From contig JANYKS010000038.1 of assembly GCA_025358125.1 (NCBI GenBank), positions 1 through 40,707 on the forward strand: a stretch of DNA of 40,707 nucleotides, in the 5' to 3' direction. The translations under genes were made by a program, and so were the position numbers. Numbering within the stretch: position 1 is the stretch's first letter; the number at the start of each line of letters is the position of its first letter. This DNA is from Actinomycetes bacterium. GTDB lineage: Bacteria > Actinomycetota > Acidimicrobiia > Acidimicrobiales > Ilumatobacteraceae. Under the pieces are notes generated by a model. The model saw only the letters and a list, made by a program, of their open reading frames with translations, was not told where the DNA came from and ran no database searches. Below are positions 1 through 8,799 of the stretch, in pieces.

Positions 1-95
1 CTCACGATTTTCGCCTCCTGCGCACACCACTCGAACTCGTTGAAACATTGAGGACAGCAGAACTGTCGAGAGTGATCGGGGAAGATCAGCAACAC
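1..95 (-). CDS. Possible Cys-rich small protein, partial at left edge
   Basis: A reading frame on the minus strand stays open to the window edge from a GTG at 95. Its product contains FCCPQC followed by EFEWC, a cluster that resembles a treble-clef or YHS-type metal site, but too little is visible to name a family. The GTG overlaps the TGA of the small frame 86-226 by ten bases, so it may be a coupled gene. The same frame is also open further upstream, to a GTG at 203. Alternatively the two frames are one gene broken by a one-base shift near 88. GC at third positions is weaker than in neighbouring genes. Confidence is low. Confidence 0.3.
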   Translation of the reverse strand, partial: MLLIFPDHSRQFCCPQCFNEFEWCAQEAKIV

Positions 96-226
96 CAACC
101 ATAACCGAACTGACGTTCGTACACAACACCGTCCACAAGAATATTCGGAATGTTCGTCGGTGGGTTCGATCCGTCGGTGGCCGGCGCGTTGGGGACGGCC
201 CACATTTTCCGCATCAACGTGATCAT
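86..226 (-). CDS. Possible small peptide (46 aa) ending in Trp-Cys-Cys
   Basis: An ATG at 226 opens a 46-codon frame; a second ATG lies at 214. The product is Pro/Asn-rich in the middle and ends QFGYGWCC. No domain is recognised and the ribosome binding site is weak. It is divergent from the lipase gene at 306 and overlaps the Cys-rich partial frame at the left edge. It could be the 5-prime half of a frameshifted gene, a short coupled gene, or noncoding. The ending is reminiscent of peptide precursors, but no modification enzyme is visible next to it. Confidence 0.3.
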   Translation of the reverse strand: MITLMRKMWAVPNAPATDGSNPPTNIPNILVDGVVYERQFGYGWCC

Positions 227-305
227 GAGGAGCTCTGTGGGTTGATGGAGAATCGAGACACGCCACGGGCGTGCAAGACTTGATCCGAACTGAGAGGGGG
301 TAGCG

Positions 306-1703
306 ATGGCGGCGAAGCAGCCGCTGGGTGACGTGGTCGTCCTGCTGCCGGGGATTCTCGGCAGCGTGCTCCGACGCGACGGCCACGATGTGTGGGCGCC
401 ATCCGGCGGCGCCGTCTGGCGCGCACTCCGGTCGCTCGGCCACAGCCTGCACGACCTCGAATTGGGGGCCGACGACCCGCAGGTCGACGACCTCGGCGAC
501 GGTGTGACGGCCACGCGCCTGGTGCCCGACGTCCACCTCGTGCCGGGGTTGTGGGGGATCGACGGTTATACCCGGATCAAGCGCACCATCGCCGCCCGTT
601 TCGATGTCATCGAGGGCCAGAACTGGTTCGACTTCCCGTACGACTGGCGCCGGGACAATCGGGTCGCGGCGCGACAGTTGCTCGAAAATGCGCCACGTTG
701 GCTGCGCGACTGGCGTTCGCACAGCGGCAACTCCGATGCCAAGCTCGTCATCGTCGCTCACTCGATGGGTGGTCTTGTCGCGACGCACTACCTCGAAGTC
801 CTCGGCGGCTGGCAGGACGCCCGTTGCCTGGTGACCTTCGGGACACCGTTCCGCGGTTCGCTCAACGCGCTCGGCTTCCTGACGAATGGGTTCAAGAAGG
901 GATTTGGTCCAGTCGGACTCGATCTCACCCGGCTGCTGCGCTCGCTCACATCCGTCTATCAGCTATTGCCGCGCTATCCGTGTGTCGACACCGGCTCGGG
1001 CAGTCTGCGCCGGATTGGCGAGATCGCCGATCTTCCCGGAGTGGATCAGGCTCGTGCGGCCGCTGCGTTGAGGTTCTATCTCGATATCGACCGGGTGATC
1101 GAAGAGCGCGGTGGCATCGGGGGAGCAATCCATCCCATCGTTGGAATCTTGCAGCCGACACCGCAGTCGGCCGTTGTGAGCGACGGCAAGGTGTCGCTGC
1201 TGAGATCATACGAGGGCAACGATCACGGCGGAGACGGCACGGTTCCGCGCCCTTCGGCCACTCCGGTTGCGTTGTCCGATCAGGGCAGGGAGATCTTCGT
1301 CGCCGATCGACACGCGTCGATCCAGAACAGAGACGGCGCGCTGACACAGTTGAGCGGGATCCTGTCCGCCAAGCCCACGGCCCGGTTTCGCAGTGACGAG
1401 CGAGGCATGTCGCTGGACATCGACGATCTGTACCTACGGGATGAGCCGATCTCTTTCACGGTGACAGCAGAGGAACCTCCACGCGTCGTCGCGGCCACCG
1501 TTGTCGAAGTGTCGTCGGGGCGTGAGCTGGCCAGCATCATCATCGAGCGCGATGGGGACGGACGGTTCCGGGGCGAGCTTGGGTCACTTTCGCCCGGCAC
1601 CTACCGCCTGAGCGCGACCTCCGCCGAAGACAACGATCGGATCGCGCCGGTGACCGATCTCTTCCTCGTTCCGGGTGACGACGACGAGGGGTCGCTCGAA
1701 TGA
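306..1703 (+). CDS. LCAT-like alpha/beta hydrolase (phospholipase/acyltransferase family)
   Basis: The 465-residue protein begins with LLPGILGS (13-20), the oxyanion-side motif of the lecithin:cholesterol acyltransferase family. The nucleophile elbow AHSMGG gives Ser153; Asp310 in GGDGTVP and His336 in DRHAS complete a plausible catalytic triad. Residues from about 366 to 455 look like an added beta-sandwich (Ig-like) domain. There is no signal peptide or membrane segment, so it is probably cytoplasmic or membrane-peripheral. The ATG at 306 follows a strong GAGAGGGGG ribosome binding site six bases upstream. Its stop overlaps the start of the CHAT protease gene by four bases (ATGA), so the two are very likely made together. 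Family members hydrolyse or transfer acyl chains from lipids; the substrate here is unknown. Confidence 0.85.
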   Translation: MAAKQPLGDVVVLLPGILGSVLRRDGHDVWAPSGGAVWRALRSLGHSLHDLELGADDPQVDDLGDGVTATRLVPDVHLVPGLWGIDGYTRIKRTIAARFDVIEGQNWFDFPYDWRRDNRVAARQLLENAPRWLRDWRSHSGNSDAKLVIVAHSMGGLVATHYLEVLGGWQDARCLVTFGTPFRGSLNALGFLTNGFKKGFGPVGLDLTRLLRSLTSVYQLLPRYPCVDTGSGSLRRIGEIADLPGVDQARAAAALRFYLDIDRVIEERGGIGGAIHPIVGILQPTPQSAVVSDGKVSLLRSYEGNDHGGDGTVPRPSATPVALSDQGREIFVADRHASIQNRDGALTQLSGILSAKPTARFRSDERGMSLDIDDLYLRDEPISFTVTAEEPPRVVAATVVEVSSGRELASIIIERDGDGRFRGELGSLSPGTYRLSATSAEDNDRIAPVTDLFLVPGDDDEGSLE

Positions 1704-4189
1704 CACCGCGAGTCGTGACACCGCGAGTCGTGACCGTGATCGTGACTGGTGCCGTCGCGGTGCTACTCACCATAATGTCGCCGCCAGACCGCTCGGTGTC
1801 CTCCTCCTCCTCCTCGTCGTCGTCATCGACTTCGATGTTGGTGCCGTTGTCGGCGGGCGCGCAAGCGCAAAACCACTGCGCACTGGTCATCAACGGGGTC
1901 GACGTCGCCGAGTTCGGCGAACCGGACCGTGCACTCCGCGTGCACGCCGACGATGTCGTACAGATCGATGCGCTCACCGCCGAACCTTCGGATCGAACGA
2001 CCATCAGCATCGACTTGCCGATTGGGCCGTCGATACGAGTCGCCACGATCGAGCATCGCCTTGCGACCCGATCCACGGATCGGCTGGCGCTGACCGAGGT
2101 GAGCGATTTCGGTGTCGGTTGGTATCACCTCGAGGTCGAAAGTGCCGGTTGCCGAGGAGCTTTCTGGGTCAATGTCTACGGCCGCTCGCCACTGACGACG
2201 GTGGCAGGAATCAGCGCAACAGTCGTCGCCCTGGCGGTGGTCGCGTTGGTGGCGGTGTCGGTGCTGCGCCGACGTCGAGGCACGGGCAGGTGGGTGGTGG
2301 CCCTCGTCGGCGGAGCGGTGCTCGGCGTCGCTCTCTGCGTGTTGGCTCAACAGTTCAGTCTCGTCGCGTTCACGGCCCCCGCGATGGCCGCGTTCGTCGC
2401 AGGCGGCACAGCGGTCTCGGCCGGCGCGACCGCGAGCGTAGGCGCGCCCAGGGTCGGTGCGCGGGTGCCAGCCGGGGCTGGTCCGCCACCGGCGCCACCA
2501 GCACCACCACCAGCACCACCACCGTCACCCCCGCCGCCGCCAGCGCCACCACCACCGGGCTCAACTCCACCGGCCTCACCACCACCGCCGTCGACCTCGG
2601 GCCCGCCGTTGACCGCCGCCCCGACCGCGTCACGGCCACCGATTCCTCCGAGCGCCGACGCGGCTACCGCAGATCCGCCTCGCGTCGCCTTCGCCCGCCT
2701 GCTTGCGCCGGAGGTGGTGGTGGCCGGTGAGGAGTTCACCGTGATCGTGGGTTTGGCGCCCTCTCGCGTCGAGGGTGTCGTCGGCGCGCTGCTGGTGCGT
2801 CCGCCATCGAGCGTTGGTGACTACCTCCTCGAGGTCCAAATGGTTGCCGACGGGTTCTCGCTTCGCGCCAGTGAGACGTGGCGGCGAAGCCTGCCCGTCA
2901 CTGCCCGTGACCCGTATCCCACTGTTGACTTCCACATCACCCCCGATCGGCAGGACGAAGCGGTCCATGCCCGCACGATCCAGGTGCTGTACTCGGTCGA
3001 CGCCCAGACGATGGGTCTCGGAGCGCGCTCGGTCGCCGTCGTCGCAACCCCGGAGCTCGTGGCCTCGACGCTTCCCGGCCTGCCCGCGAGCGATCTCTTG
3101 CTGACGGTCCCGACGGCATCGACGGCGCCTGATCTCACTGTTCGGATCGTACGCGGCGAGGGATCGGGGCGTCTGCTGTGGACGTTCGACAGCCCCCATA
3201 TCGACAACCTGCCCGACGGCGAGATCGTGACCGACATCGGCCCGGAACCCCACGACTTCGCCCGGCAGGTTCTTTCCGAGGTGGCGGTTCACGAGAACCA
3301 GCTCACGCTTGGCTTGGCGTTGCGAGGCATCGGCCAGACCATCGGCGACGAGGTTCCAGCGCAGATGTGGGAGCTGCTGGCGAAGGTCAATGCCGCGATC
3401 TCGGGGTCGGGGTCCAGGCCCACACTGCTGCTGCTGTCCGACGAGGCCTACGTGCCATGGGAGCTCGCCGTGATGGACCCGCCGCTCGATCCAGGATCTC
3501 CTCCGTACCTCGGGGCGCAAGTGGTGATGGGTCGATGGGTGCTCGGCACACGGCGACCGGCGCTTCCACCGCCGACGGTCGTCGACGTGCACGCGATGGC
3601 TGTGGTCTCCGGTGTGTACGAGCAACCCGGATGGCGCCGGTTGATCGAGGCCGAGCATGAAGCAGCAACGCTGAGTCAGCGATACCAGGCAGTCGCCGTC
3701 GAAGCAGTGACCGAAGATGTCGTGGCATGCCTCGGCGGTACGCCCGTCGCTCAAGCCCTGCACTTCGCCCTTCATGGCCGATACGATCCATCGTCCACCA
3801 AGCAAGGATTGATCCTGATCGACGGCAACCCGCTCGACCCGTTCGTGGTGAAGGGCGCCCGTCTGACCAGTGGTCCGTTCGTCTTCCTCAACGCATGCCA
3901 GGTCGGCAGCGGCAACGAAGTGCTCGGTGACTACGCGGGCATGGCGGCATCGTTCCTGTACGCCGGTGCGGCAGCCGTCGTGGCGCCGCTTTGGTCGATC
4001 GATGATGGGGTTGCCCGCACGATCGCCGAGCATTTTTACGAGCAGGCGTTCGCCGGCATCGCCCCAGCGGAGATCCTGCGAAGCGAGCGAGCGTCGTTCG
4101 GTGCTGGTGCAACGACGCCGACGAGTTCCGCGTCTCTCGCGTATCAGTTCTTCGGCCATCCGTCGCTGCGGCTGCTGAGGACCGGCTGA
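1700..4189 (+). CDS. Membrane-anchored CHAT-domain (caspase-like) protease
   Basis: This 829-residue protein has a C-terminal CHAT domain. The catalytic dyad is His692 in HFALHG and Cys733 in FLNACQ, followed by the typical GMAASFLYAGAAAVVAPLW stretch. N-terminal hydrophobic segments lie at about 11-27, 167-189 and 198-216, with a probably extracytoplasmic region (28-165) between the first two. A proline-rich linker (about 257-318) leads to a beta-sandwich region (about 325-450) of a kind often placed before CHAT, then the protease. The N-terminus carries a 15-bp direct repeat and a run of ten serines from a TCC/TCG microsatellite. Overlap with the upstream lipase gene suggests the lipase is its partner or substrate; that is inference. 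CHAT proteases in other bacteria act in immune or cell-death pathways. Confidence 0.88.
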   Translation: MTPRVVTPRVVTVIVTGAVAVLLTIMSPPDRSVSSSSSSSSSSTSMLVPLSAGAQAQNHCALVINGVDVAEFGEPDRALRVHADDVVQIDALTAEPSDRTTISIDLPIGPSIRVATIEHRLATRSTDRLALTEVSDFGVGWYHLEVESAGCRGAFWVNVYGRSPLTTVAGISATVVALAVVALVAVSVLRRRRGTGRWVVALVGGAVLGVALCVLAQQFSLVAFTAPAMAAFVAGGTAVSAGATASVGAPRVGARVPAGAGPPPAPPAPPPAPPPSPPPPPAPPPPGSTPPASPPPPSTSGPPLTAAPTASRPPIPPSADAATADPPRVAFARLLAPEVVVAGEEFTVIVGLAPSRVEGVVGALLVRPPSSVGDYLLEVQMVADGFSLRASETWRRSLPVTARDPYPTVDFHITPDRQDEAVHARTIQVLYSVDAQTMGLGARSVAVVATPELVASTLPGLPASDLLLTVPTASTAPDLTVRIVRGEGSGRLLWTFDSPHIDNLPDGEIVTDIGPEPHDFARQVLSEVAVHENQLTLGLALRGIGQTIGDEVPAQMWELLAKVNAAISGSGSRPTLLLLSDEAYVPWELAVMDPPLDPGSPPYLGAQVVMGRWVLGTRRPALPPPTVVDVHAMAVVSGVYEQPGWRRLIEAEHEAATLSQRYQAVAVEAVTEDVVACLGGTPVAQALHFALHGRYDPSSTKQGLILIDGNPLDPFVVKGARLTSGPFVFLNACQVGSGNEVLGDYAGMAASFLYAGAAAVVAPLWSIDDGVARTIAEHFYEQAFAGIAPAEILRSERASFGAGATTPTSSASLAYQFFGHPSLRLLRTG
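1702..1731. repeat. 15-bp direct repeat at the CHAT gene start
   Basis: GACACCGCGAGTCGT occurs twice in tandem (1702-1716 and 1717-1731), giving TPRVV twice right after the initiator Met. The copies are identical and in frame. Confidence 0.9.
1798..1842. repeat. TCC/TCG triplet microsatellite encoding a serine run
   Basis: Consecutive serine codons of mostly TCC then TCG type encode ten serines in a row just after the first hydrophobic segment of the CHAT protein. Length changes would be in frame and would only alter the tether length. Confidence 0.85.
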
Positions 4190-4283
4190 GTTCGCAGCCG
4201 AGTGGGGTCGTGTTGAAGTCGAGTGGGGTGACAGCGTTGGCTTGCTGGAGCACTTCGCACGGCAGCGGCCATGGCTGAGCAGC

Positions 4284-4823
4284 TCAAATCCTTGAGCGGC
4301 GTTCGATGATGCCCTTCGCGTAGCTCGCCTGACCCGCATGCTGGATGCCGTCGTCGGCGATGCTGACGAGGCGCACACCGAGGGACACCGGTGGATCCCA
4401 GTTGTCGTCGACGATGCGGTCGAGATCGTGCGGAGTGGTCCGCTCGAGGAAGACATGCGTGCGGGCCGCCACCGCGTCGTAGTACTCGATCAGGACCTCG
4501 GCGCCGGTCGGCCGAATGGCTATCACGTCCTGTTCGGAATGGCCGTAACCGGTGTTGTCTGGGTCGGCCGCGACACCGAAGCGTGGCGCCCAGTCGCCGC
4601 TCACCCACACCTGCTCCTGCCCGAGAATCTCGGCGAGGTGATGGTCCTGGACGCGGGTGAGGTGCCATACCAGCCAGCCGATGGGGTTCGTACCGGGAAC
4701 TGGCGGGGTGCTCAAGGCGTCGGCATCGAGGCCATCGACTGCGTCGTGGACGTTCTCGGCGATCCGTTCGAAGAGTTCGGTGAGCAGGTCGTTGAGTTCC
4801 ACGCTGAGTATCTTCCCACGCAT
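4284..4823 (-). CDS. DinB-family (DUF664-like) protein
   Basis: The 179-residue product has the four-helix-bundle pattern of the DinB/YfiT superfamily. Candidate metal ligands are the His in LVWHLTRVQDHHL (about 53-61) and the His in IQHAGQAS near the C-terminus. Relatives include thiol-dependent transferases (mycothiol or bacillithiol dependent) and uncharacterised metalloenzymes; the reaction here cannot be told. The ATG at 4823 lies 14 bases after the dapD stop, so it is the last gene of the lysS-dapD-DinB transcript. It converges on the CHAT gene across 94 bases that hold only two copies of CGAGTGGGGT. Confidence 0.82.
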   Translation of the reverse strand: MRGKILSVELNDLLTELFERIAENVHDAVDGLDADALSTPPVPGTNPIGWLVWHLTRVQDHHLAEILGQEQVWVSGDWAPRFGVAADPDNTGYGHSEQDVIAIRPTGAEVLIEYYDAVAARTHVFLERTTPHDLDRIVDDNWDPPVSLGVRLVSIADDGIQHAGQASYAKGIIERRSRI

Positions 4824-4837
4824 CGGCGTTCGCGTTG

Positions 4838-5758
4838 TCAGTTCTTGTGGAGTTCGCTGTTGAGGCCGTCCCACTTGGCGGAACGGGGGAGCGCCTCGAC
4901 CGCGCCCGTCTGACTGTTGCGGCGATAGAGCAGGCCGCCATGACCACTCAGGACGCGGGCTTTGACGACCTCGCCATCGGGCAGTTTCACGAGCGTGCCG
5001 GCCGTGACGTACAGCCCTGCCTCGACGACGCACTCGTCGCCGAGGCTGATGCCGACGCCGCTTTCGGCGCCGAGCAGGCAGCGCTCGCCGATGGTGACCT
5101 GTTCCTTGCCGCCACCGGACAGGGTGCCCATGATCGAGGCGCCGCCGCCGATGTCGCTGCCGTCGCCGACGATGACACCGGCGGTGATCCGGCCTTCGAC
5201 CATCGACGTGCCGAGCGTGCCGGCGTTGAAGTTGCAGAAGCCCTCGTGCATGACCGTTGTGCCCTCTGCCAGGTGGGCGCCGAGACGGACCCGATCGGCA
5301 TCGGCGATCCGGACACCGGACGGAACGACATAGTCGGTCATCCGCGGGAATTTGTCGATGCTGTGGACCGTGAGCATCTGCCCGCCAGCGCGGGCACGTA
5401 TCCGCACGGCGTCGACGGTCGCGATCGCAACGGGTCCGAGGTTGGTCCAGGCAACGTTGGTGAGCAGTCCGAACGCGCCGTCGAGGTTGATCTCGCGCGG
5501 CCGCATCAGTCGATGCGAGAGGAGGTGTAGCCGGAGGTAGACGTCGGCGGCGTCGTGCGGCGCGGCGTCGGTTTCGATCGCCAGTGAAACCGGGCTGCTC
5601 GTCACGCCGCGGATCTCGTCCGTGCGGTACAGCGGCTGCAGGTCGTCGGCGGCGCCCGGATTCGGCGCTTCGCCGAGGCCTAACGACGGATACCACGTGT
5701 CGAGCACCGAACCGTCTGCTGCGATCGTCGCGACGCCGCGACCCCATGCGGTGGCCAT
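4838..5758 (-). CDS. dapD: 2,3,4,5-tetrahydropyridine-2,6-dicarboxylate N-succinyltransferase
   Basis: DapD transfers a succinyl group from succinyl-CoA to tetrahydrodipicolinate in the lysine and diaminopimelate pathway, in the cytoplasm. The 306-residue protein is of the actinobacterial type: an N-terminal alpha/beta part (to about 140) and then a left-handed beta-helix made of hexapeptide-like repeats, with [16 protein letters not shown] and later [14 protein letters not shown] as landmarks. The ATG at 5758 has GAGGA just upstream. It lies 22 bases downstream of lysS on the same strand. Pairing of lysyl-tRNA synthetase with a lysine/DAP biosynthesis gene makes functional sense. I see no riboswitch in the short spacer. 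Confidence 0.93.
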   Translation of the reverse strand: MATAWGRGVATIAADGSVLDTWYPSLGLGEAPNPGAADDLQPLYRTDEIRGVTSSPVSLAIETDAAPHDAADVYLRLHLLSHRLMRPREINLDGAFGLLTNVAWTNLGPVAIATVDAVRIRARAGGQMLTVHSIDKFPRMTDYVVPSGVRIADADRVRLGAHLAEGTTVMHEGFCNFNAGTLGTSMVEGRITAGVIVGDGSDIGGGASIMGTLSGGGKEQVTIGERCLLGAESGVGISLGDECVVEAGLYVTAGTLVKLPDGEVVKARVLSGHGGLLYRRNSQTGAVEALPRSAKWDGLNSELHKN

Positions 5759-5780
5759 GTTGATTCCTCGATTCAGGTTG

Positions 5781-7301
5781 TCAGTGAACTTCTGGGCGAA
5801 GTGTCGGGAACAGGATGATCTCTTTGATCGACTGCGCGCCGGCGAGCAACATCGCGACTCGGTCCATGCCGATCCCGAGCCCGCCGGTCGGCGGCATGCC
5901 GTACTCCAGCGCGCGCAGATAATCCTCGTCGACGCCGGTGGCCTCGTCGTCGCCGGCGTCCTTGGCAGCCTGCTCGTCCTCGAACCGCATCCGCTGCTCG
6001 ACGGGATCGTTGAGTTCGCTGTAGCCGTTGGCGAGTTCGCGCCGGTTGACGAACAACTCGAACCGCTCGGTGAGGAACGGGTCGTTTCGGTCGGTGCGGG
6101 CGAGCGGGCTCGTCTCCACCGGGTGCCCGGTGACGAACGTGGGGCGCACGAGCATGTGCTCGGCGGTCGCTTCGAACAGTTCCTCGATGATCTTGCCGGA
6201 GCCCCAGCGGGGTGCGCACGAGACCCCGTGCTGCGCGGCCAGGGCGCGCAGCTGCTCGACCGGTTGCGACGGGTGGACCTCGACGCCGATCGCAACGGCG
6301 ACGAGATCGATCATCCGCGCTTGGCGCCACGGTTCGGCGAGATCGACTTGCTCGCCGTCGATGTCGACAACCGTCGTTGCGAGTGCATCGCGTGCGGCGG
6401 TGACGATCAGCTCCTCGGTCAGCGCGATGATGTCGCTGACGTCGGCGAAGGCCTGATACGACTCCATCATCGTGAACTCGGGATTGTGGCGAGTGCTGAT
6501 GCCTTCGTTGCGGAAGATCCGACCGATCTCGAACACGCGTTCCATCCCGCCGACGATCAGCCGTTTGAGATGCAGCTCGAGCGCGATCCGCAGGTAGAGG
6601 TTCATGTCCAGCGTGTTGTGATGGGTGATGAACGGCCGCGCGTGTGCGCCACCGGCCTCGACATGCAGGACTGGCGTCTCGACCTCGATGTAGCCGTGGC
6701 CGGAGAGCGTGTTGCGGAAGCTGGAGATGACGGCGTGGCGGACCTGGAAGTTGCGCCGCGCCTGCTCGTTGACGATCAGGTCCGCGTAGCGCTGGCGGTA
6801 GCGGGTATCGGTGTCGGTGAGGCCCTTCCACTTGTCCGGCAGCGGGCGCACCGCCTTCGACAGCAACTGGAGGGTCTCGACCTTGACGCTGAGCTCGCCC
6901 TTGCGTGTGGCCATGACGACGCCGCCGACACCGACCCAATCGCCGAGGTCGAGGTTGGCGATGAACTCGAACGCGTCGTCGCCGACCGTTGCCTTGGAGA
7001 TGAACAGTTGCAGTTCGTCGCTGCGATCGCGAAGGGTGGCGAAGATCAGCTTGCCCTGCTCGCGCTTGAGCATCATCCTGCCGGCGACGGCGACGCGGGC
7101 GTCGGTCTCGGTGCCGGCTTCGAGCGAACCGTGCTCTGCACGCACCTCGGCGAGGGTGTGGGTGCGATCGAACCGATACGGGTACGGCTCCGCCCCGCCA
7201 GCCCGCATGTCATCGAGCTTGGCCAGCCGCTTGGCCTTCTCGGCAACCAGGCCACTACCGCTGAGCAGGCCGGATTCGTCTTCGAGCGGAGCAGGCGGCA
7301 T
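5781..7301 (-). CDS. lysS: Class II lysyl-tRNA synthetase
   Basis: LysS charges tRNA-Lys with lysine. The protein has an N-terminal OB-fold anticodon-binding part, then the class II core. Motif 2 is visible as GRIFRNEG followed by [10 protein letters not shown], and motif 3 as [13 protein letters not shown] near the C-terminus. The length of 506 residues is normal. I chose the ATG at 7301; a GTG at 7310 is an alternative with GGA closer to usual spacing. It is the first gene of the lysS-dapD-DinB set. The divergent peptidase gene starts 101 bases away, so promoters for both must lie in 7302-7402. Confidence 0.94.
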   Translation of the reverse strand: MPPAPLEDESGLLSGSGLVAEKAKRLAKLDDMRAGGAEPYPYRFDRTHTLAEVRAEHGSLEAGTETDARVAVAGRMMLKREQGKLIFATLRDRSDELQLFISKATVGDDAFEFIANLDLGDWVGVGGVVMATRKGELSVKVETLQLLSKAVRPLPDKWKGLTDTDTRYRQRYADLIVNEQARRNFQVRHAVISSFRNTLSGHGYIEVETPVLHVEAGGAHARPFITHHNTLDMNLYLRIALELHLKRLIVGGMERVFEIGRIFRNEGISTRHNPEFTMMESYQAFADVSDIIALTEELIVTAARDALATTVVDIDGEQVDLAEPWRQARMIDLVAVAIGVEVHPSQPVEQLRALAAQHGVSCAPRWGSGKIIEELFEATAEHMLVRPTFVTGHPVETSPLARTDRNDPFLTERFELFVNRRELANGYSELNDPVEQRMRFEDEQAAKDAGDDEATGVDEDYLRALEYGMPPTGGLGIGMDRVAMLLAGAQSIKEIILFPTLRPEVH

Positions 7302-7402
7302 GTCGTTCACAGATTTCCAACGGTACCGGATCAGACCTGCGCCAACGCGAGCCAATTCCGGCTCCCTCCCCGGCACCAGGACTGCGGTTAGCCTCCGGTG
7401 TC

Positions 7403-8755
7403 ATGAAACGGCCTCTCGTAGTCATCGCCTGCGCGCTCGTGGTGGCCTCAACGGTCGCCGACGCAGCGGCCGTTGAACCGATCGCGACCGTTGGCGCACC
7501 GGCACAGGCAACGTTGCAGGCCGAATCGATGTTCACACCGGTGGACGTCGTGTCGATCTATCAGCGGTCGAATGCGCTGTCGCCAGACGTAGGAGCGCGG
7601 GCGATCTCGGCGATCGAAAACGTCCGCGGGGCGTGGGCGCTCGGCCGCGGCGCGAGCGTCGGCATGGCGCGGGTGAGTCGCAACGGAGCGACCATCCAAC
7701 AGGCGCCGGACGGCTTCGCGTACCCGATGAGCACGACCGCGCTGCCGCCGGAGGCCGTCGGCGCGCTGATGGGGCGCAACGTGTCGGGCATCCTCGCGCA
7801 GGGCCAGGTGGTCATGGGCGCGACCACCGCCAACCTGCGCGGCGCGAAGGCGGGCGATGTCGTCGATGTCGTCGCAGCAAATGGCAGCGTCGTCTCGTTG
7901 ACCGTCGGCATGGTTGCGCCGGACGCGGTCGTCGGCGGCACGGAGCTGTTGATGTCCACCGCCGAGGCCGATCACATCGGGGTGACCGTCGACGGCCGGA
8001 TCGTGCTGTGGGGATTTTCGTCGCGCGCCGCGCTGGATCAGGCCATCTCCGGGGTCGGGCTCGATGGGCGGGCCGATACGCGTGTGCGACGCAGTTGGGA
8101 TCCGTCGGACCCGGACTCGACACTCGGCATGGCAGCCACCAAAGCCCTGCTCGGAGAGTTCGCCTATCGGGTCAATCCTGGCGGGATCGACATCACCATC
8201 ACCGGTGACTGGGTCGCGGCCCACCTTCCCCCCGATCGAGAGCCGCTGAATCCCGACATCGGGATCAATGCCCGCTGCAATCTTGCGATCCGAAGCGACC
8301 TGCAGGCAGCGCTCACCGAGGTGAACGCGGCGGGACTGGCAGGCGCCATCGATGTCGGCAACGCAAACACGTACGGGGGCTGCTTCTATCCAAGGTTCAA
8401 TCGCCTGTCGGGCAGCCTCGGTTTTATCTCCCGTCATGCGTGGGCGCAGGCGCTCGACACCAACACCGTCTCCAACGCGCAGGGCAGAGTTCCGCAGATG
8501 AACTGCGACGTCGTGCGCATTCTGCGCAAGCACAACTTCGCGTGGGGCGGCAACTTTCTCACTCCGGACGGCATGCATTTCGAATGGGTGGGCCAGCGCC
8601 GCGACCTGCTCCAGTATCCCTCCACGTACTGCCCCAACCTGCCGGTCGCGCCTGGCGCCAACGGCGCTCCAGCCCAACGCCCCACCGCCGGCAACGGGCT
8701 TCCACCGAGCAGGGCCACGCTGTTCGCCGACGACGGCTGGGCCAACGGTGAGTAG
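7403..8755 (+). CDS. Secreted M15-family peptidase (VanY/D-Ala-D-Ala carboxypeptidase-like)
   Basis: The 450-residue protein starts with a signal peptide-like stretch (MKRPLVVIACALVVASTVADAA; first 20 or so residues). The C-terminal third carries the zinc-site pattern of peptidase family M15: SRHAWAQALD, equivalent to SxHxxGxAxD, and later DGMHFEW with the third ligand. Family members cleave D-amino-acid containing bonds in peptidoglycan, so a role in wall remodelling outside the membrane is likely. The middle (about 120-200) resembles a small beta-rich SAF-like module. The final 40 residues are Pro/Ala-rich. It is divergent from lysS and 44 bases upstream of the lpdA-like gene. Confidence 0.82.
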   Translation: MKRPLVVIACALVVASTVADAAAVEPIATVGAPAQATLQAESMFTPVDVVSIYQRSNALSPDVGARAISAIENVRGAWALGRGASVGMARVSRNGATIQQAPDGFAYPMSTTALPPEAVGALMGRNVSGILAQGQVVMGATTANLRGAKAGDVVDVVAANGSVVSLTVGMVAPDAVVGGTELLMSTAEADHIGVTVDGRIVLWGFSSRAALDQAISGVGLDGRADTRVRRSWDPSDPDSTLGMAATKALLGEFAYRVNPGGIDITITGDWVAAHLPPDREPLNPDIGINARCNLAIRSDLQAALTEVNAAGLAGAIDVGNANTYGGCFYPRFNRLSGSLGFISRHAWAQALDTNTVSNAQGRVPQMNCDVVRILRKHNFAWGGNFLTPDGMHFEWVGQRRDLLQYPSTYCPNLPVAPGANGAPAQRPTAGNGLPPSRATLFADDGWANGE

Positions 8756-8799
8756 CGACAACTGACAACGAATGCTCTCGACCGGTAGTCTCGGCGCCT

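Noticed and set aside
259..273. Hairpin CACGCC-ACG-GGCGTG before the lipase gene
   Set aside because: A six-base stem is easily found by chance at this GC content and nothing else supports a regulatory role.
2630..4456. Long minus-strand open frame (608 codons) opposite the CHAT gene
   Set aside because: Shadow of a GC-rich gene: the plus-strand protein has clear CHAT motifs, while the antisense product is Arg/His/Gln-rich without any domain.
5759..5780. Lysine riboswitch near lysS-dapD
   Set aside because: The spacers are too short and show no conserved L-box elements.
5622..7391. 589-codon plus-strand frame
   Set aside because: Antisense of lysS and dapD, which have all family motifs.
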